DNA from: Streptomyces cellulosae
GTDB lineage: Bacteria > Actinomycetota > Actinomycetes > Streptomycetales > Streptomycetaceae
Assembly (NCBI RefSeq): GCF_000721105.1
Contig: NZ_JOEV01000014.1
Span: forward strand, 62,001 to 126,000
Direction: 5' to 3'
Length of the DNA: 64,000 bases
The translations under genes and the position numbers were made by a program. Below the pieces are notes generated by a model. The model saw only the letters and a list, made by a program, of their open reading frames with translations, did not search any database and had not been told where the DNA came from. Shown here piece after piece: positions 8,473 to 17,579 of the stretch (position 1 is its first letter; each line of letters begins with the position of its first letter).

Positions 8473-10157
8473 CTCACGACCACGACCTGGTGCTCCGTCC
8501 GACGCCGTCCCAGACGGAGGCAGCGCTGAACCCTCCCCCCGGCCGCACCGGCGGAGACCTGGTCGTGGAGACGCTGGCCGGCCTCGGCGCGACCACCGTC
8601 TTCGGCTTGCCCGGCCAGCACGCGCTGGGTGTGTTCGACGCGTTGCGCCGCTCCGACCTGCGGTACATCGGCCTGCGGGTGGAGAACAACGCCGGGTTCG
8701 CGGCGGACGCGTACGGCCGGATCACCGGCGAGGCGGCCCCGCTGCTGCTGTCGACGGGGCCGGGCGCGCTGACGTCCCTCGCGGCGCTCCAGGAGGCGGC
8801 GGCGGCCTCCGCCCCCGTCCTGGCGATCAGCAGCCAGGTCCCGACGGCGGGCCTGGGCGGCGGCCGTCACGGCTATCTGCACGAACTCCCGGACCAGGCG
8901 GCCTCGTTCAGGGGCGTGGTCAAGTCCGTCCACACCGTCCGCACCCAGTCCCAGATCCCGTCCGCGATCGCGGAGGCCTGGAAGTCGGCGCTGACGGTTC
9001 CGCACGGCCCGGTGTGGGTGGAGATCCCGCAGGACGTGCTGCTCGCCAAGACGGCCGTCCCGGTGGTGACAGGGGGCGACGCCTTCCCAGAGGAACTGCC
9101 GCCGCGTCCGGAACTGACGGCTGTGGCAGCCGCGTTGCTCTCGAAGGCCGACCGTCCGGCGATCATCGCGGGCGGCGGAGTCGTACGGGCGGACGCCTCG
9201 GGCAAGCTGAAGCAGCTGGCTGAGCGGCTTCAGGCGCCGGTGGTGACGACCTTCGGCGGGAAGGGAGCGTTCCCCTGGGAACACCCCCTGTCGTTGCAGT
9301 CCTGGCTGGAGGATCGCCACAGCACTGACTTCCTGGAGGACGCGGACGTTCTCCTCGTGGTCGGCTCGGGCCTCGGTGAACTCTCCTCCAACTACCACAC
9401 GTTCAAGCCGCGAGGCCGGGTCGTCCAGATTGAGGCGGACCTCGGCAAACTGGAGTCCAACCACCCGGCCCTTGGCATCCACGCGGACGCGCGCCTCGCC
9501 TTGCAGGCGCTGCTGGAGACGGTCGACGCCCGCGAGGACACGAGGGCCCCGGAGCGCGTGCGACAGGTGCTGTCCCGGGTCCGTGAGCGCATCGACGCCC
9601 AGCAACTCACCCTGGAGCAGGACCTGTTGGCGTCCGTCCGCGCGGCGCTTCCGGCCGCCGCCCCGTCCTTCTGGGACATGACGATCCTCGCCTACTGGGC
9701 CTGGTCCGCCTTCGACGCCAAGGCCCCCAACACCATGCACTCGGCCCAGGGCGCCGGCGGCCTCGGTTACGCCTTCCCCGCGGCGCTCGGCGCGGCCGCC
9801 GCCGACCCGACCCGCCCGGTGCTGGCGGTGTCCGGCGACGGCGGCGCCCTGTACTCGATCGCCGAGCTCGCCACGGCCCGCCAGTACGACCTGAACGTCA
9901 CCTGGCTGATCGTCGACGACGGCGGTTACGGCATCCTGCGCGAGTACATGACCGGCGCCTTCGGCGAGGCGACGGCGACGGAGCTGACCCGGCCGGACTA
10001 TGTGGCGCTGGCGGAGTCGTTCGGCGTCCCCGGGGTGCGCACGACCCCGGAGACGCTGCGGGACGACCTGGCGAAGGCGCTCGCGTCGCCCGGCCCCTCG
10101 GTGGTTCTCCTCCCGGCGGTGCTGCGGATGTTCGCACCCACGCACCTCGACGGCTGA
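8469..10157 (+). CDS. Thiamine-diphosphate-dependent decarboxylase (AruI-like?)
   Basis: A 562-residue enzyme of the acetolactate synthase/pyruvate decarboxylase superfamily. The pyrimidine domain has [16 protein letters not shown] and the activating glutamate in [15 protein letters not shown]; the diphosphate domain has the metal motif [12 protein letters not shown] followed by VDDGGYG. The start GTG (8469) overlaps the ureohydrolase stop as GTGA, implying translational coupling. Length fits 2-ketoarginine decarboxylase AruI (~559 aa), and coupling to a ureohydrolase supports that role; other 2-oxo-acid decarboxylase or acetolactate-type activities are possible. It converges on the nuclease gene with a 16-base gap. 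Confidence 0.78.
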   Translation: MTHDHDLVLRPTPSQTEAALNPPPGRTGGDLVVETLAGLGATTVFGLPGQHALGVFDALRRSDLRYIGLRVENNAGFAADAYGRITGEAAPLLLSTGPGALTSLAALQEAAAASAPVLAISSQVPTAGLGGGRHGYLHELPDQAASFRGVVKSVHTVRTQSQIPSAIAEAWKSALTVPHGPVWVEIPQDVLLAKTAVPVVTGGDAFPEELPPRPELTAVAAALLSKADRPAIIAGGGVVRADASGKLKQLAERLQAPVVTTFGGKGAFPWEHPLSLQSWLEDRHSTDFLEDADVLLVVGSGLGELSSNYHTFKPRGRVVQIEADLGKLESNHPALGIHADARLALQALLETVDAREDTRAPERVRQVLSRVRERIDAQQLTLEQDLLASVRAALPAAAPSFWDMTILAYWAWSAFDAKAPNTMHSAQGAGGLGYAFPAALGAAAADPTRPVLAVSGDGGALYSIAELATARQYDLNVTWLIVDDGGYGILREYMTGAFGEATATELTRPDYVALAESFGVPGVRTTPETLRDDLAKALASPGPSVVLLPAVLRMFAPTHLDG

Positions 10158-10173
10158 CCGCCCGCCGGACCGC

Positions 10174-10980
10174 CTACCAGATCGCCTCGACCCACTCAGG
10201 ATGGTCGATGAACGGGTTCCGGTTGTGCTGGTAGGTGTCGTAGATGACCTGGTTGCGCTTCTCCTCGAAGGCGCTCGGCGGGTCCTCGTCGTTCCACTGC
10301 TTGAGGACGGAGAGCTTGCCGATGTACGGGTTGCTGCCGTTGTTGACCTTCTCGTTGGGTTCGAGGTCGGCCCAGCCGTCGTCGCCCTCGTAACGCACGG
10401 CCATGTAGAGGATCATGCGGGCCACGTCGCCCTTGTCGGCGTCGCGCGGCTCGAAGGAGTCGGAGTCGACGAGGCTGCCGCCGCCGCCCGAGACCGTGCT
10501 GCCACCGTTGTCGAAGTCGAGGTTGCCGCGGGTGCTGTTGACCTGGACGTCGGCGGGGCGCAGGTGGTGCAGGTCCGTGCCGGGGCCGGTCGCCTCGCCG
10601 AAGTCGCCGTGGGACTTGGCCCACACGTGCTCGCGGTTCCAGTCGCCGACGTCACCGCCGTTGAGGGACTTGCTGCGGGAGACCCCGCTGTACAGCAGGA
10701 TCACGTTGCCGCTGTTGTTCGGGTCCTGGTCGGTGACCTTGAGGGCGTTCCAGACCGCGGAGTACGAGATCTTCGACTGGCTGCTGATGATGGTGTGGAG
10801 GGAGGACTTGAGGCTGGTGCCCGTCTTGCCGACCGCGTTCTTGTAGTACGTCGTGTCGTACGCGGTCGTCGTCGCCGCGGCCGGGGTCGCGGTCAGGGTG
10901 GACGCGGTGAGGCCGGCCAGGACGGCGGCGGTGGCCAGCGCCACCGGCTTCCATTGGCGTATCCGTGTTGTCGCCAGCAT
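10174..10980 (-). CDS. Secreted endonuclease I family nuclease
   Basis: A 268-residue exported nuclease. Residues 1-36 are a signal peptide with a basic start, a long Ala/Leu/Val core, and Ala-rich cleavage region. The mature part carries the endonuclease I core: WNREHVWAKSHGDF, TDLHHLRPADVQVNSTRGN and LDFDNGG, giving the His and Asn that bind the catalytic metal. It probably degrades DNA or RNA outside the cell for nutrient recovery. The frame is open upstream to 11376, but the first residues with a signal-peptide pattern start at the ATG at 10980. It diverges from a secreted serine hydrolase across a 202-base gap. Confidence 0.9.
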   Translation of the reverse strand: MLATTRIRQWKPVALATAAVLAGLTASTLTATPAAATTTAYDTTYYKNAVGKTGTSLKSSLHTIISSQSKISYSAVWNALKVTDQDPNNSGNVILLYSGVSRSKSLNGGDVGDWNREHVWAKSHGDFGEATGPGTDLHHLRPADVQVNSTRGNLDFDNGGSTVSGGGGSLVDSDSFEPRDADKGDVARMILYMAVRYEGDDGWADLEPNEKVNNGSNPYIGKLSVLKQWNDEDPPSAFEEKRNQVIYDTYQHNRNPFIDHPEWVEAIW

Positions 10981-11147
10981 GTGGGGGTCCCATCTACGCG
11001 GGTTGATCGGAGGCGGCAACGGGAGAGTGACATGGACATGCGGCCGTGTAAATGACTTCGGCGTGTCGATCGGATGACGGAAACCGGCAAGTCGGGCAGC
11101 GTGATGCCGGTGGCGTGAAGAGACCGGGAAGATGCTCCCGATTCGTA

Positions 11148-11176
11148 CAACCTTTCCCCTGGGTGTGTGAGTCAAC
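11148..11176 (+). promoter_or_regulatory. CAACC-N18-GTC promoter-like site before the serine hydrolase
   Basis: CAACC (11148-11152) and GTCAAC (11171-11176) are separated by 18 bases, resembling ECF-sigma promoters (-35 with AAC, -10 with GTC). The ATG at 11183 lies only seven bases after the -10-like element and has no ribosome binding site, which fits a leaderless mRNA. Similar sites occur at 17007 and 31854. Confidence 0.4.
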
Positions 11177-11182
11177 TGATGC

Positions 11183-12034
11183 ATGACTTCCGTGACTTCA
11201 CGCCGTACGAGACTCCTGGCGACCGGTCTGGCCGTCGGCGCGCTCATACCCGTCGTGGCCGCCGCCGCGCCCGCCGCCGCGGCCACCCCGACCGTCAGCT
11301 GCACGTCCGCCAAGGCGGGCCTCGCCGACAAGCTGAAGAGGGACATCACCGCCGCCCTCGCCAACCGCAGGGGCACCGTCGCGGTCGGCGTCTACGACCG
11401 CCCGACGAAGACCACCTGCACCCTGCGCGCCTCCACCGCCTTCGACTCGGCCAGCGTCGTCAAGGTCACCGTCCTCGCCACGCTGCTGTGGGACGCGAAG
11501 AAGCACAACCGGTACCTGACCGACACCGAGGCCTCCCTCGCCAAGGCCATGATCACCAAGTCGGACAACACCGCGACCAGCAAGCTGTGGAAGCAACTGG
11601 GCATGACCAAGATCAAGGGCTTCCTCGCCGCGGCCGGCATGACCCAGACCAAGCCCGGCGCGAACGGCTACTGGGGTCTGACCCAGATCACCGTCACCGA
11701 CGAGCAGAAACTGCTCAAGCTGATCACCGCCAAGAACGCCGTCCTCAGCGACAACGCCCGCGCCTACATCCTCAAGCTGATGAGCCAGGTCATCTCCTCG
11801 CAGCGCTGGGGAACGCCGTACGGAGTGCCGTCCGGGGTCTCCGTGGCCCTCAAGAACGGCTGGCTGGAGCGGGCCACCAACGGCTGGCGGGTGCACAGCA
11901 TCGGCGCGTTCAAGGGCAACGGCCACGACTACATGATCACGGTGCTCACGCAGGGCAACAGCACCATGAACTACGGCATCACGACCATCCAGGGCGTCGC
12001 CAAGGCCGTCCACCGGGATCTGGCCGCGAGCTGA
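11183..12034 (+). CDS. Exported class A beta-lactamase-like serine hydrolase
   Basis: A 283-residue protein with a Tat/Sec-type signal (residues 1-34, SRRTRLL then an Ala-rich core). The catalytic motifs of the beta-lactamase/PBP fold are present in order: SVVK (SxxK, FDSASVVKVT), SDN (KSDNTATS), and KNG (ALKNGW) in place of KTG/KSG. The lack of a clear glutamate loop of true class A lactamases suggests a peptidase, esterase or cell-wall role rather than antibiotic resistance. The ATG has no ribosome binding site. Single gene, followed after 53 bases by another exported protein. Confidence 0.82.
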   Translation: MTSVTSRRTRLLATGLAVGALIPVVAAAAPAAAATPTVSCTSAKAGLADKLKRDITAALANRRGTVAVGVYDRPTKTTCTLRASTAFDSASVVKVTVLATLLWDAKKHNRYLTDTEASLAKAMITKSDNTATSKLWKQLGMTKIKGFLAAAGMTQTKPGANGYWGLTQITVTDEQKLLKLITAKNAVLSDNARAYILKLMSQVISSQRWGTPYGVPSGVSVALKNGWLERATNGWRVHSIGAFKGNGHDYMITVLTQGNSTMNYGITTIQGVAKAVHRDLAAS

Positions 12035-12087
12035 TCCGTCATGAGGTGGTCTCCCGTGCGTCACCGGGCAGCCCTACGGTGGCCCCC

Positions 12088-13143
12088 ATGCGCCTGCGAA
12101 CCGTACTCGCCACCACCACCGCGGCCCTGGCGGCGGCCACCTGTCTGACCGCCGCCGGTCCCGCGAACGCCCAGGAGGGCCACGCCTGTTCGCCGTCCGT
12201 CTCGATCGGCCGCTTCTCCGACGCGCTCGACAAGACGACGTACGACGGCACCTTCGTCGGCAACCTCTCCGCCCTCGCGGTGGACCGGGACGGCTCGCTC
12301 GCCGCCCTCTCCGACCGCTCCTCCCTCTTCGGCCTGGACGCGAGGACCCTTCAGCCGCGCCGAGTGGTCCCCCTCGCCGACGAGAACGGCACCGCGCTCG
12401 ACTCCGAGGGCCTGGCGATCGATCTCCCCCACTCTCGACTTCGCTCGAATGGGGGGACCCCCACCGGCACCCGGCTGATCACCTCGGAGACCGAGCCGTC
12501 GATCCGCCGGTACTCGACAGACGGCCGCATACTCGACCGTCTCCCCGTCCCGCCCTCCCTCCAGGTCGCCCCGGCCGGCCGTGCCGCCTCCAACGGCACC
12601 TTCGAGGGACTGACCCTGCTCCCCGGCGGCCGTACCCTCCTCGCGTCCATGGAGTACGCCCTGACCGGCGACAGCTCGACCGTCGTCCGGTTCCAGACCT
12701 GGGAGCGGACGAAGGGCGGGCGCTTCGAGACCGGCGCACAGTACGCCTACCCCGTCGACGCCGGCCTCGGCGTCCCCGAGGTCCAGGCCACCCCCGACGG
12801 CCGCCTCCTCGTCCTCGAACGCGGCTTCACCTCCGGTGTCGGCAACACGGTCCGCCTCTACCTGGCCGACCCGCGCCGCGCCACGGACACCAGCGGCGTC
12901 GAGAACCTGACGGGCCAGGCGGGCGTCCGCCCGGTCAGGAAGACCCTGCTCGCCGACATCGCCGACTGCCCGTCCCTCGGGGCCACGGCCAAGCAGCCCC
13001 AGCCGAACCCGCTGCTGGACAACATCGAGGGCATGGTGGTCACGGGACGCGCGGGGGATCGCCTGAAGGTCCTCCTGGTGAGCGACGACAACCAGAACGC
13101 GGTACAGACGACGCGGTTCTACTACCTGCGAGTACGTATCTGA
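12088..13143 (+). CDS. Secreted esterase-like phytase-family protein
   Basis: A 351-residue exported protein with a signal peptide ending at PANAQ (about residue 29). The body matches the esterase-like activity of phytase family (PF13449): GTFVGNLSALAVDRDGSLAALSD, SEGLAI, GTFEGLTLLPGGRTLLASME, and DNIEGMV near the end form beta-propeller-like blades. The natural substrate is unknown; phosphate-ester hydrolysis is the family suggestion. Residues about 114-126 (LPHSRLRSNGGTP) are encoded by an inserted palindromic repeat (see 12424-12462). Start: ATG at 12088, the first codon giving a signal peptide. Confidence 0.78.
   Translation: MRLRTVLATTTAALAAATCLTAAGPANAQEGHACSPSVSIGRFSDALDKTTYDGTFVGNLSALAVDRDGSLAALSDRSSLFGLDARTLQPRRVVPLADENGTALDSEGLAIDLPHSRLRSNGGTPTGTRLITSETEPSIRRYSTDGRILDRLPVPPSLQVAPAGRAASNGTFEGLTLLPGGRTLLASMEYALTGDSSTVVRFQTWERTKGGRFETGAQYAYPVDAGLGVPEVQATPDGRLLVLERGFTSGVGNTVRLYLADPRRATDTSGVENLTGQAGVRPVRKTLLADIADCPSLGATAKQPQPNPLLDNIEGMVVTGRAGDRLKVLLVSDDNQNAVQTTRFYYLRVRI
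12424..12462. repeat. GC-rich palindromic repeat inserted in a coding region
   Basis: A stretch that begins CTCCCCCACTCTCG, passes through CTTCGCTCGAA and ends GGGGGGACCCCC; the CCCCCA/TGGGGG and TCG/CGA parts pair as a hairpin. Near-identical elements are, to my knowledge, dispersed in Streptomyces genomes, usually between genes. Here it is in frame within the esterase-like gene and adds a Pro/Arg/Gly-rich loop. Confidence 0.7.
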
Positions 13144-13257
13144 CGTACCCGCGAGCAGAGGGCCGCGCCTTTGCCCCCGAGTTGTTGCGGAGGGATGAAA
13201 TCCGCTTCATTCCGTGTTGGTGTCTTCCGGAAGATCAGGTCTGAAGGAGGGCACCGC

Positions 13258-16200
13258 GTGGCAGCGCACCAGGGGGACGAACAGGGCTGGGCTCGCAGGC
13301 TGGCCGGTTACGCGTGGCGCTATCCCAAGGATGTCGTCCTGGCCCTCGCATCCAGCCTGGCCGGGATGGCCGTGCTGGCCGTCGTCCCCCTGATCACCAA
13401 GGTGATCATCGATGACGTGATCGGCGACCACAGCCGGGACATGGCTCCCTGGGCCGGCGCCCTGATCGGCGCGGCCGTGATCGTCTACCTGCTCACCTAC
13501 GTCCGCCGCTACTACGGCGGACGCCTCGCCCTGGACGTCCAGCACGACCTGCGCACCGAGATGTTCGGGACGATCACCCGCCTCGACGGCCGCCGGCAGG
13601 ACGAGCTGTCCACCGGCCAGGTCGTCGGCCGGGCGACCAGCGACCTCCAGCTGATCCAGGGTCTGCTCTTCATGCTCCCGATGACCATCGGGAACTTCGC
13701 CCTCTTCCTGATCTCCCTCGTGGTCATGGCCTGGCTGTCCGTGCCGCTCACCCTGGTCGCCCTGGCCGTGGCGCCCGCCCTGTGGTGGATCGCCAAGCGC
13801 TCCCGCAGCAAGCTGCACCCCGCCACCTGGTACGCCCAGGCCCAGGCCGCCGCCGTCGCGGGCGTGGTCGACGGCGCCGTCAGCGGCGTACGCGTGGTGA
13901 AGGGCTTCGGGCAGGAGGACCAGGAGACGGGCAAGCTGCGCGAGGTGGGCCGCCGCCTGTTCGCCGGCCGGCTCCGCACCATCCGCTTCAACTCCCGGTA
14001 CACCCCCGCCCTGCAGGCCGTCCCCGCCCTCGGCCAGGTCGCGATGCTCGCGCTCGGCGGCTGGCTGGCGGTGCGCGGGCACATCACGCTCGGCACGTTC
14101 GTCGCCTTCTCCACCTACCTCGCCCAGCTCGTCGGCCCGGTCCGGATGCTCGCCATGGTCCTCACGGTCGGCCAGCAGGCCCGCGCGGGCACCGAGCGCG
14201 TCCTGGAGCTGATCGACACCGAGCCGTCGATCCAGGAGGGGACGAAGGCGCTTCCCGCCGACGCCCCGGCGACTGTCGAGTTCGACGACGTCTCTTTCGG
14301 CTACGACCATGAGCGCCCGGTTCTCGACGGGCTGAGCTTCGAGATCCGCCCCGGCGAGACCCTCGCGGTCGTCGGCTCCTCCGGCTCCGGCAAGTCCACC
14401 GTCTCCCTTCTCCTCCCGCGTTTCTACGACGTCACCCACGGCGCCGTCCTCATCGGCGGTCACGACGTCCGCGAGCTCACCTTCGACTCGCTGCGGGCCG
14501 CCATCGGCCTGGTCCCCGAGGACTCCTTCCTCTTCTCCGACACGGTCCGCAACAACATCGCGTACGGCCGTCCGGACGCGACCCAGGAGGAGATCGAGAC
14601 CGCTGCCCGCGCCGCCCAGGCGGACCGTTTCATCAGGGAACTCCCCGAGGGCTACGACACCAAGGTCGGCGAGCACGGCCTCACCCTCTCCGGCGGCCAG
14701 CGTCAGCGCGTCGCGCTCGCCCGCGCGATCCTCACCGACCCGCGCCTGCTCGTCCTGGACGACGCCACCTCCGCCGTGGACGCCCGCGTCGAGCACGAGA
14801 TCCACGAGGCCCTCCAGCAGGTCATGCGCGGCCGCACCACCCTCCTCATCGCCCACCGCCGCTCCACCCTCAACCTCGCCGACCGCATCGCCGTCCTCGA
14901 CGCCGGCCGGCTCGCCGACATCGGCACCCACGAGGAGCTCCAGCAGCGCTGCGCCCTCTACCTCCGCCTGCTCACCGACCCGGACGAACTCGGCGGCGTC
15001 TCCCCGGGCCACGCCCTGCCCGCCGCCCCCGCCGAGGACACTTCGGTACGGGACGAACTGGACGCCGAGTTCGACGCCGAGAGCGGCATCACGCCCCGGC
15101 TCTGGGCGGGGGAGCGCGAGCGCCGGGACCTCGCGATGGAGGGCACTCCGGCCACCCCCGAACTCCTCGCCCAGGTCGAGGCGTTGCCCCCGGCGACCGA
15201 CACCCCGGGAGTCGACGAGGCCCGGGCGGTCGCCGCCGAGGAGTCGTACGGCCTGCGCAGGCTGCTGCGGGGCTTCGGCCGGCCGCTGCTCGTGAGCCTG
15301 GCCCTGGTCGCCGTGGACGCCGGGATGGGCCTGCTCCTGCCGGTGATGATCCGGCACGGCATCGACGACGGCGTCTCGCGGATGGCGTCGGGCGCGGTGT
15401 GGGCCGCCTCCCTGCTCGCCCTGGTCGCCGTCGGCGTGCAGTGGGCGGCGCAGGTCGGCGAGATCCGGATGACCGGCCGTACCGGCGAGCGGGTCCTGTA
15501 CGCCCTGCGCCTGAAGATCTTCGCCCAGCTCCAGCGACTCGGACTCGACTACTACGAGCGGGAGCTGACCGGCCGGATCATGACGAGGATGACGACGGAC
15601 GTCGACGCGTTGTCGACGTTCCTGCAGACGGGCCTGGTCACGGCCTTCGTCTCGGTCGTCACCTTCTTCGGCATCATGGGCGCCCTGCTGGTGATCGACG
15701 TACAGCTCGCGCTCGTGGTGTTCGCGACCCTGCCCCCGCTGGTCGTCGCCACGTTCTTCTTCCGCCGGGCGAGCGTGAAGGCGTACGAACTGGCCCGGGA
15801 GCGGGTGTCGGTGGTCAACGCCGACCTTCAGGAGTCGGTGTCGGGGCTCAGGATCGTGCAGGCCTTCCGGCGCGAGCGGGACGGCGGGGCACGGTTCGCC
15901 GAGCGCAGTGACAGCTACCGGCAGGCGCGTATCCGGGGGCAGTGGCTGATCTCCGTCTACTTCCCGTTCGTGCAGCTGCTGTCGTCGGTGGCCGCGGCGG
16001 GCGTGCTGATCGCGGGCGCGGGCCGGATCGACGCGGCGACCCTCACGACGGGCGCCCTGGTCGCGTACCTGCTCTACATCGACCTGTTCTTCGCCCCCGT
16101 CCAGCAGCTCTCCCAGGTCTTCGACGGCTACCAGCAGGCGACCGTCTCGCTGGGCCGCATCCAGGAGCTGCTCCAGGAACCGACGTCCACGAAGGCCGTG

Positions 16201-16998
16201 GACGAACCGCTCGACGTGCTCTCCCTGCGCGGCGAGATCGCCTTCGAAAACGTCCACTTCGCCTACGATTCCACCGACGAACACGAGGAGGCCCTCGCCG
16301 GCGTCGACCTGCACATCCCCGCCGGGCAGACGGTCGCCTTCGTCGGCGAGACCGGCGCCGGCAAGTCGACCCTGGTCAAGCTGGTGGCCCGGTTCTACGA
16401 CCCGACCGGCGGCCGCGTCACGGTCGACGGCACGGACCTCAGGGCACTGGACCTCACCTCGTACCGCCACCGCCTCGGGGTCGTCCCGCAGGAGGCCTAC
16501 CTCTTCCAGGGCACCGTCCGCGACGCCATCGCCTACGGCCGCCCGGACGCCACCGACGCCGAGGTGGAGGCGGCGGCCCGCGCGGTCGGCGCCCACGAGA
16601 TGATCGCCACCCTGGAGGGCGGCTACCTCCACGAGGTCGCCGAACGCGGCCGCAACCTCTCGGCCGGCCAGCGCCAGCTGATCGCACTGGCCCGCGCGGA
16701 GCTGGTCGACCCGGACATCCTCCTCCTCGACGAGGCCACGGCCGCCCTGGACCTGGCCACCGAAGCCCAGGTCAACCAGGCCACCGACCGCATCGCCGGC
16801 CGCCGCACCACCCTCGTCGTAGCCCACCGCCTGACCACGGCCGCCCGCGCGGACCGGGTGGTCGTCATGGACCGGGGCGGGGTCGCGGAGGACGGCACGC
16901 ACGAGGAGCTGCTGGCCCGGGGCGGTCGTTACGCCGAGTTGTGGCGGACGTTCGTGGGGGCCGCCGAGCCCGAGGAGCCGGTCGGCGCGTCGCAGTGA
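13258..16998 (+). CDS. Full-length fused ABC exporter (TMD-NBD-TMD-NBD)
   Basis: A 1246-residue inner-membrane exporter made of two half-transporters in one chain, each with six predicted helices and an ATPase. NBD1: Walker A GSSGSGKS (~373-380), LSGGQ (~477), Walker [11 protein letters not shown] in which the catalytic glutamate is Asp (502), and a Q-loop reading PED rather than PQ. NBD2: Walker A GETGAGKS (~1030), signature LSAGQ (~1134), Walker B with Glu 1159. NBD1 Walker B and NBD2 signature share one ATP site, so one site is degenerate and one canonical, as in heterodimeric multidrug exporters. Start: GTG at 13258 with AAGGAGG. Substrate unknown (lipid or drug likely). Confidence 0.9.
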   Translation: MAAHQGDEQGWARRLAGYAWRYPKDVVLALASSLAGMAVLAVVPLITKVIIDDVIGDHSRDMAPWAGALIGAAVIVYLLTYVRRYYGGRLALDVQHDLRTEMFGTITRLDGRRQDELSTGQVVGRATSDLQLIQGLLFMLPMTIGNFALFLISLVVMAWLSVPLTLVALAVAPALWWIAKRSRSKLHPATWYAQAQAAAVAGVVDGAVSGVRVVKGFGQEDQETGKLREVGRRLFAGRLRTIRFNSRYTPALQAVPALGQVAMLALGGWLAVRGHITLGTFVAFSTYLAQLVGPVRMLAMVLTVGQQARAGTERVLELIDTEPSIQEGTKALPADAPATVEFDDVSFGYDHERPVLDGLSFEIRPGETLAVVGSSGSGKSTVSLLLPRFYDVTHGAVLIGGHDVRELTFDSLRAAIGLVPEDSFLFSDTVRNNIAYGRPDATQEEIETAARAAQADRFIRELPEGYDTKVGEHGLTLSGGQRQRVALARAILTDPRLLVLDDATSAVDARVEHEIHEALQQVMRGRTTLLIAHRRSTLNLADRIAVLDAGRLADIGTHEELQQRCALYLRLLTDPDELGGVSPGHALPAAPAEDTSVRDELDAEFDAESGITPRLWAGERERRDLAMEGTPATPELLAQVEALPPATDTPGVDEARAVAAEESYGLRRLLRGFGRPLLVSLALVAVDAGMGLLLPVMIRHGIDDGVSRMASGAVWAASLLALVAVGVQWAAQVGEIRMTGRTGERVLYALRLKIFAQLQRLGLDYYERELTGRIMTRMTTDVDALSTFLQTGLVTAFVSVVTFFGIMGALLVIDVQLALVVFATLPPLVVATFFFRRASVKAYELARERVSVVNADLQESVSGLRIVQAFRRERDGGARFAERSDSYRQARIRGQWLISVYFPFVQLLSSVAAAGVLIAGAGRIDAATLTTGALVAYLLYIDLFFAPVQQLSQVFDGYQQATVSLGRIQELLQEPTSTKAVDEPLDVLSLRGEIAFENVHFAYDSTDEHEEALAGVDLHIPAGQTVAFVGETGAGKSTLVKLVARFYDPTGGRVTVDGTDLRALDLTSYRHRLGVVPQEAYLFQGTVRDAIAYGRPDATDAEVEAAARAVGAHEMIATLEGGYLHEVAERGRNLSAGQRQLIALARAELVDPDILLLDEATAALDLATEAQVNQATDRIAGRRTTLVVAHRLTTAARADRVVVMDRGGVAEDGTHEELLARGGRYAELWRTFVGAAEPEEPVGASQ

Positions 16999-17006
16999 CG
17001 GTCGCG

Positions 17007-17038
17007 CAACCATCGGACATGTGTCGTGCGTCCGTACA
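17007..17038 (+). promoter_or_regulatory. CAACC-N18-GTC promoter-like site before a small secreted protein
   Basis: CAACC (17007-17011) and GTCCGTAC (from 17030) separated by 18 bases, about 40 bases before the GTG at 17078. Same layout as the sites at 11148 and 31854. Resembles an ECF sigma promoter; not verified. Confidence 0.35.
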
Positions 17039-17077
17039 CCTGTACGCACAGAAGTCGTGTTTACGGGAGGGACGACA

Positions 17078-17470
17078 GTGGATTGTGGTGTGCTGCGGCG
17101 GCGCCTCGCGCTCGCTCTGGCCCTGGTGACCGCGTCCGGCCTGCTCGCGCTCTTGGCGCCGGCGTCCGCGCAGGCCGCCGACGCCTCGTCCTGCGCCGGA
17201 CGCAAGGTCAGAACGCTCTCCTTCACCACCGGCTCCGTGCAGATCTACAAGCGGCGCGGCTTCGTCTGCGCGGTCACCCTTGCCAAGAACCCCGGTCCGA
17301 AGCGCCACATGATGGTCAGCGTGCAGGCGCGCGGCCTCCGCCCGGTCGTCGACGACGGCCGCTACACGCGCAGGGCCGGACCGGTCACCGTGCACGCCGG
17401 CCACCGCTGCGTGCGGGTGAAGGGGCAGGTGAGCGGGGGTTCGGTCGCTACCGGCTGGATCCTCTGCTGA
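17078..17470 (+). CDS. Small secreted protein of unknown function
   Basis: A 130-residue protein with a clear signal peptide (RRR, then a Leu/Ala core ending SAQA, about residue 29). The mature part is basic with four cysteines (SSC, GFVC, HRC, and the C-terminal ILC), probably two disulfides. I do not recognise a family. Start: GTG at 17078 with GGGAGG eight bases upstream; the reading frame is open to 17021. It has a likely ECF-type promoter and stands alone between the ABC exporter and a secreted peptidase. Confidence 0.7.
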   Translation: MDCGVLRRRLALALALVTASGLLALLAPASAQAADASSCAGRKVRTLSFTTGSVQIYKRRGFVCAVTLAKNPGPKRHMMVSVQARGLRPVVDDGRYTRRAGPVTVHAGHRCVRVKGQVSGGSVATGWILC

Positions 17471-17579
17471 ACCGGCACCCGTACGGGGTTTTCCCCATCG
17501 AACGCCCATCTCCCCTGGTGCGGAAGGGACTTGCTCCGCTAGCTTCCGGCGGACATCTGTAAAACCCAGGGGAGGGTGC

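Noticed and set aside
13207..17229. A 1340-codon open frame antisense to the ABC exporter
   Set aside because: It mirrors a GC-rich coding gene in the strand's third-position frame, has no domain and is dominated by G, E, R, D and V; a codon-bias shadow.
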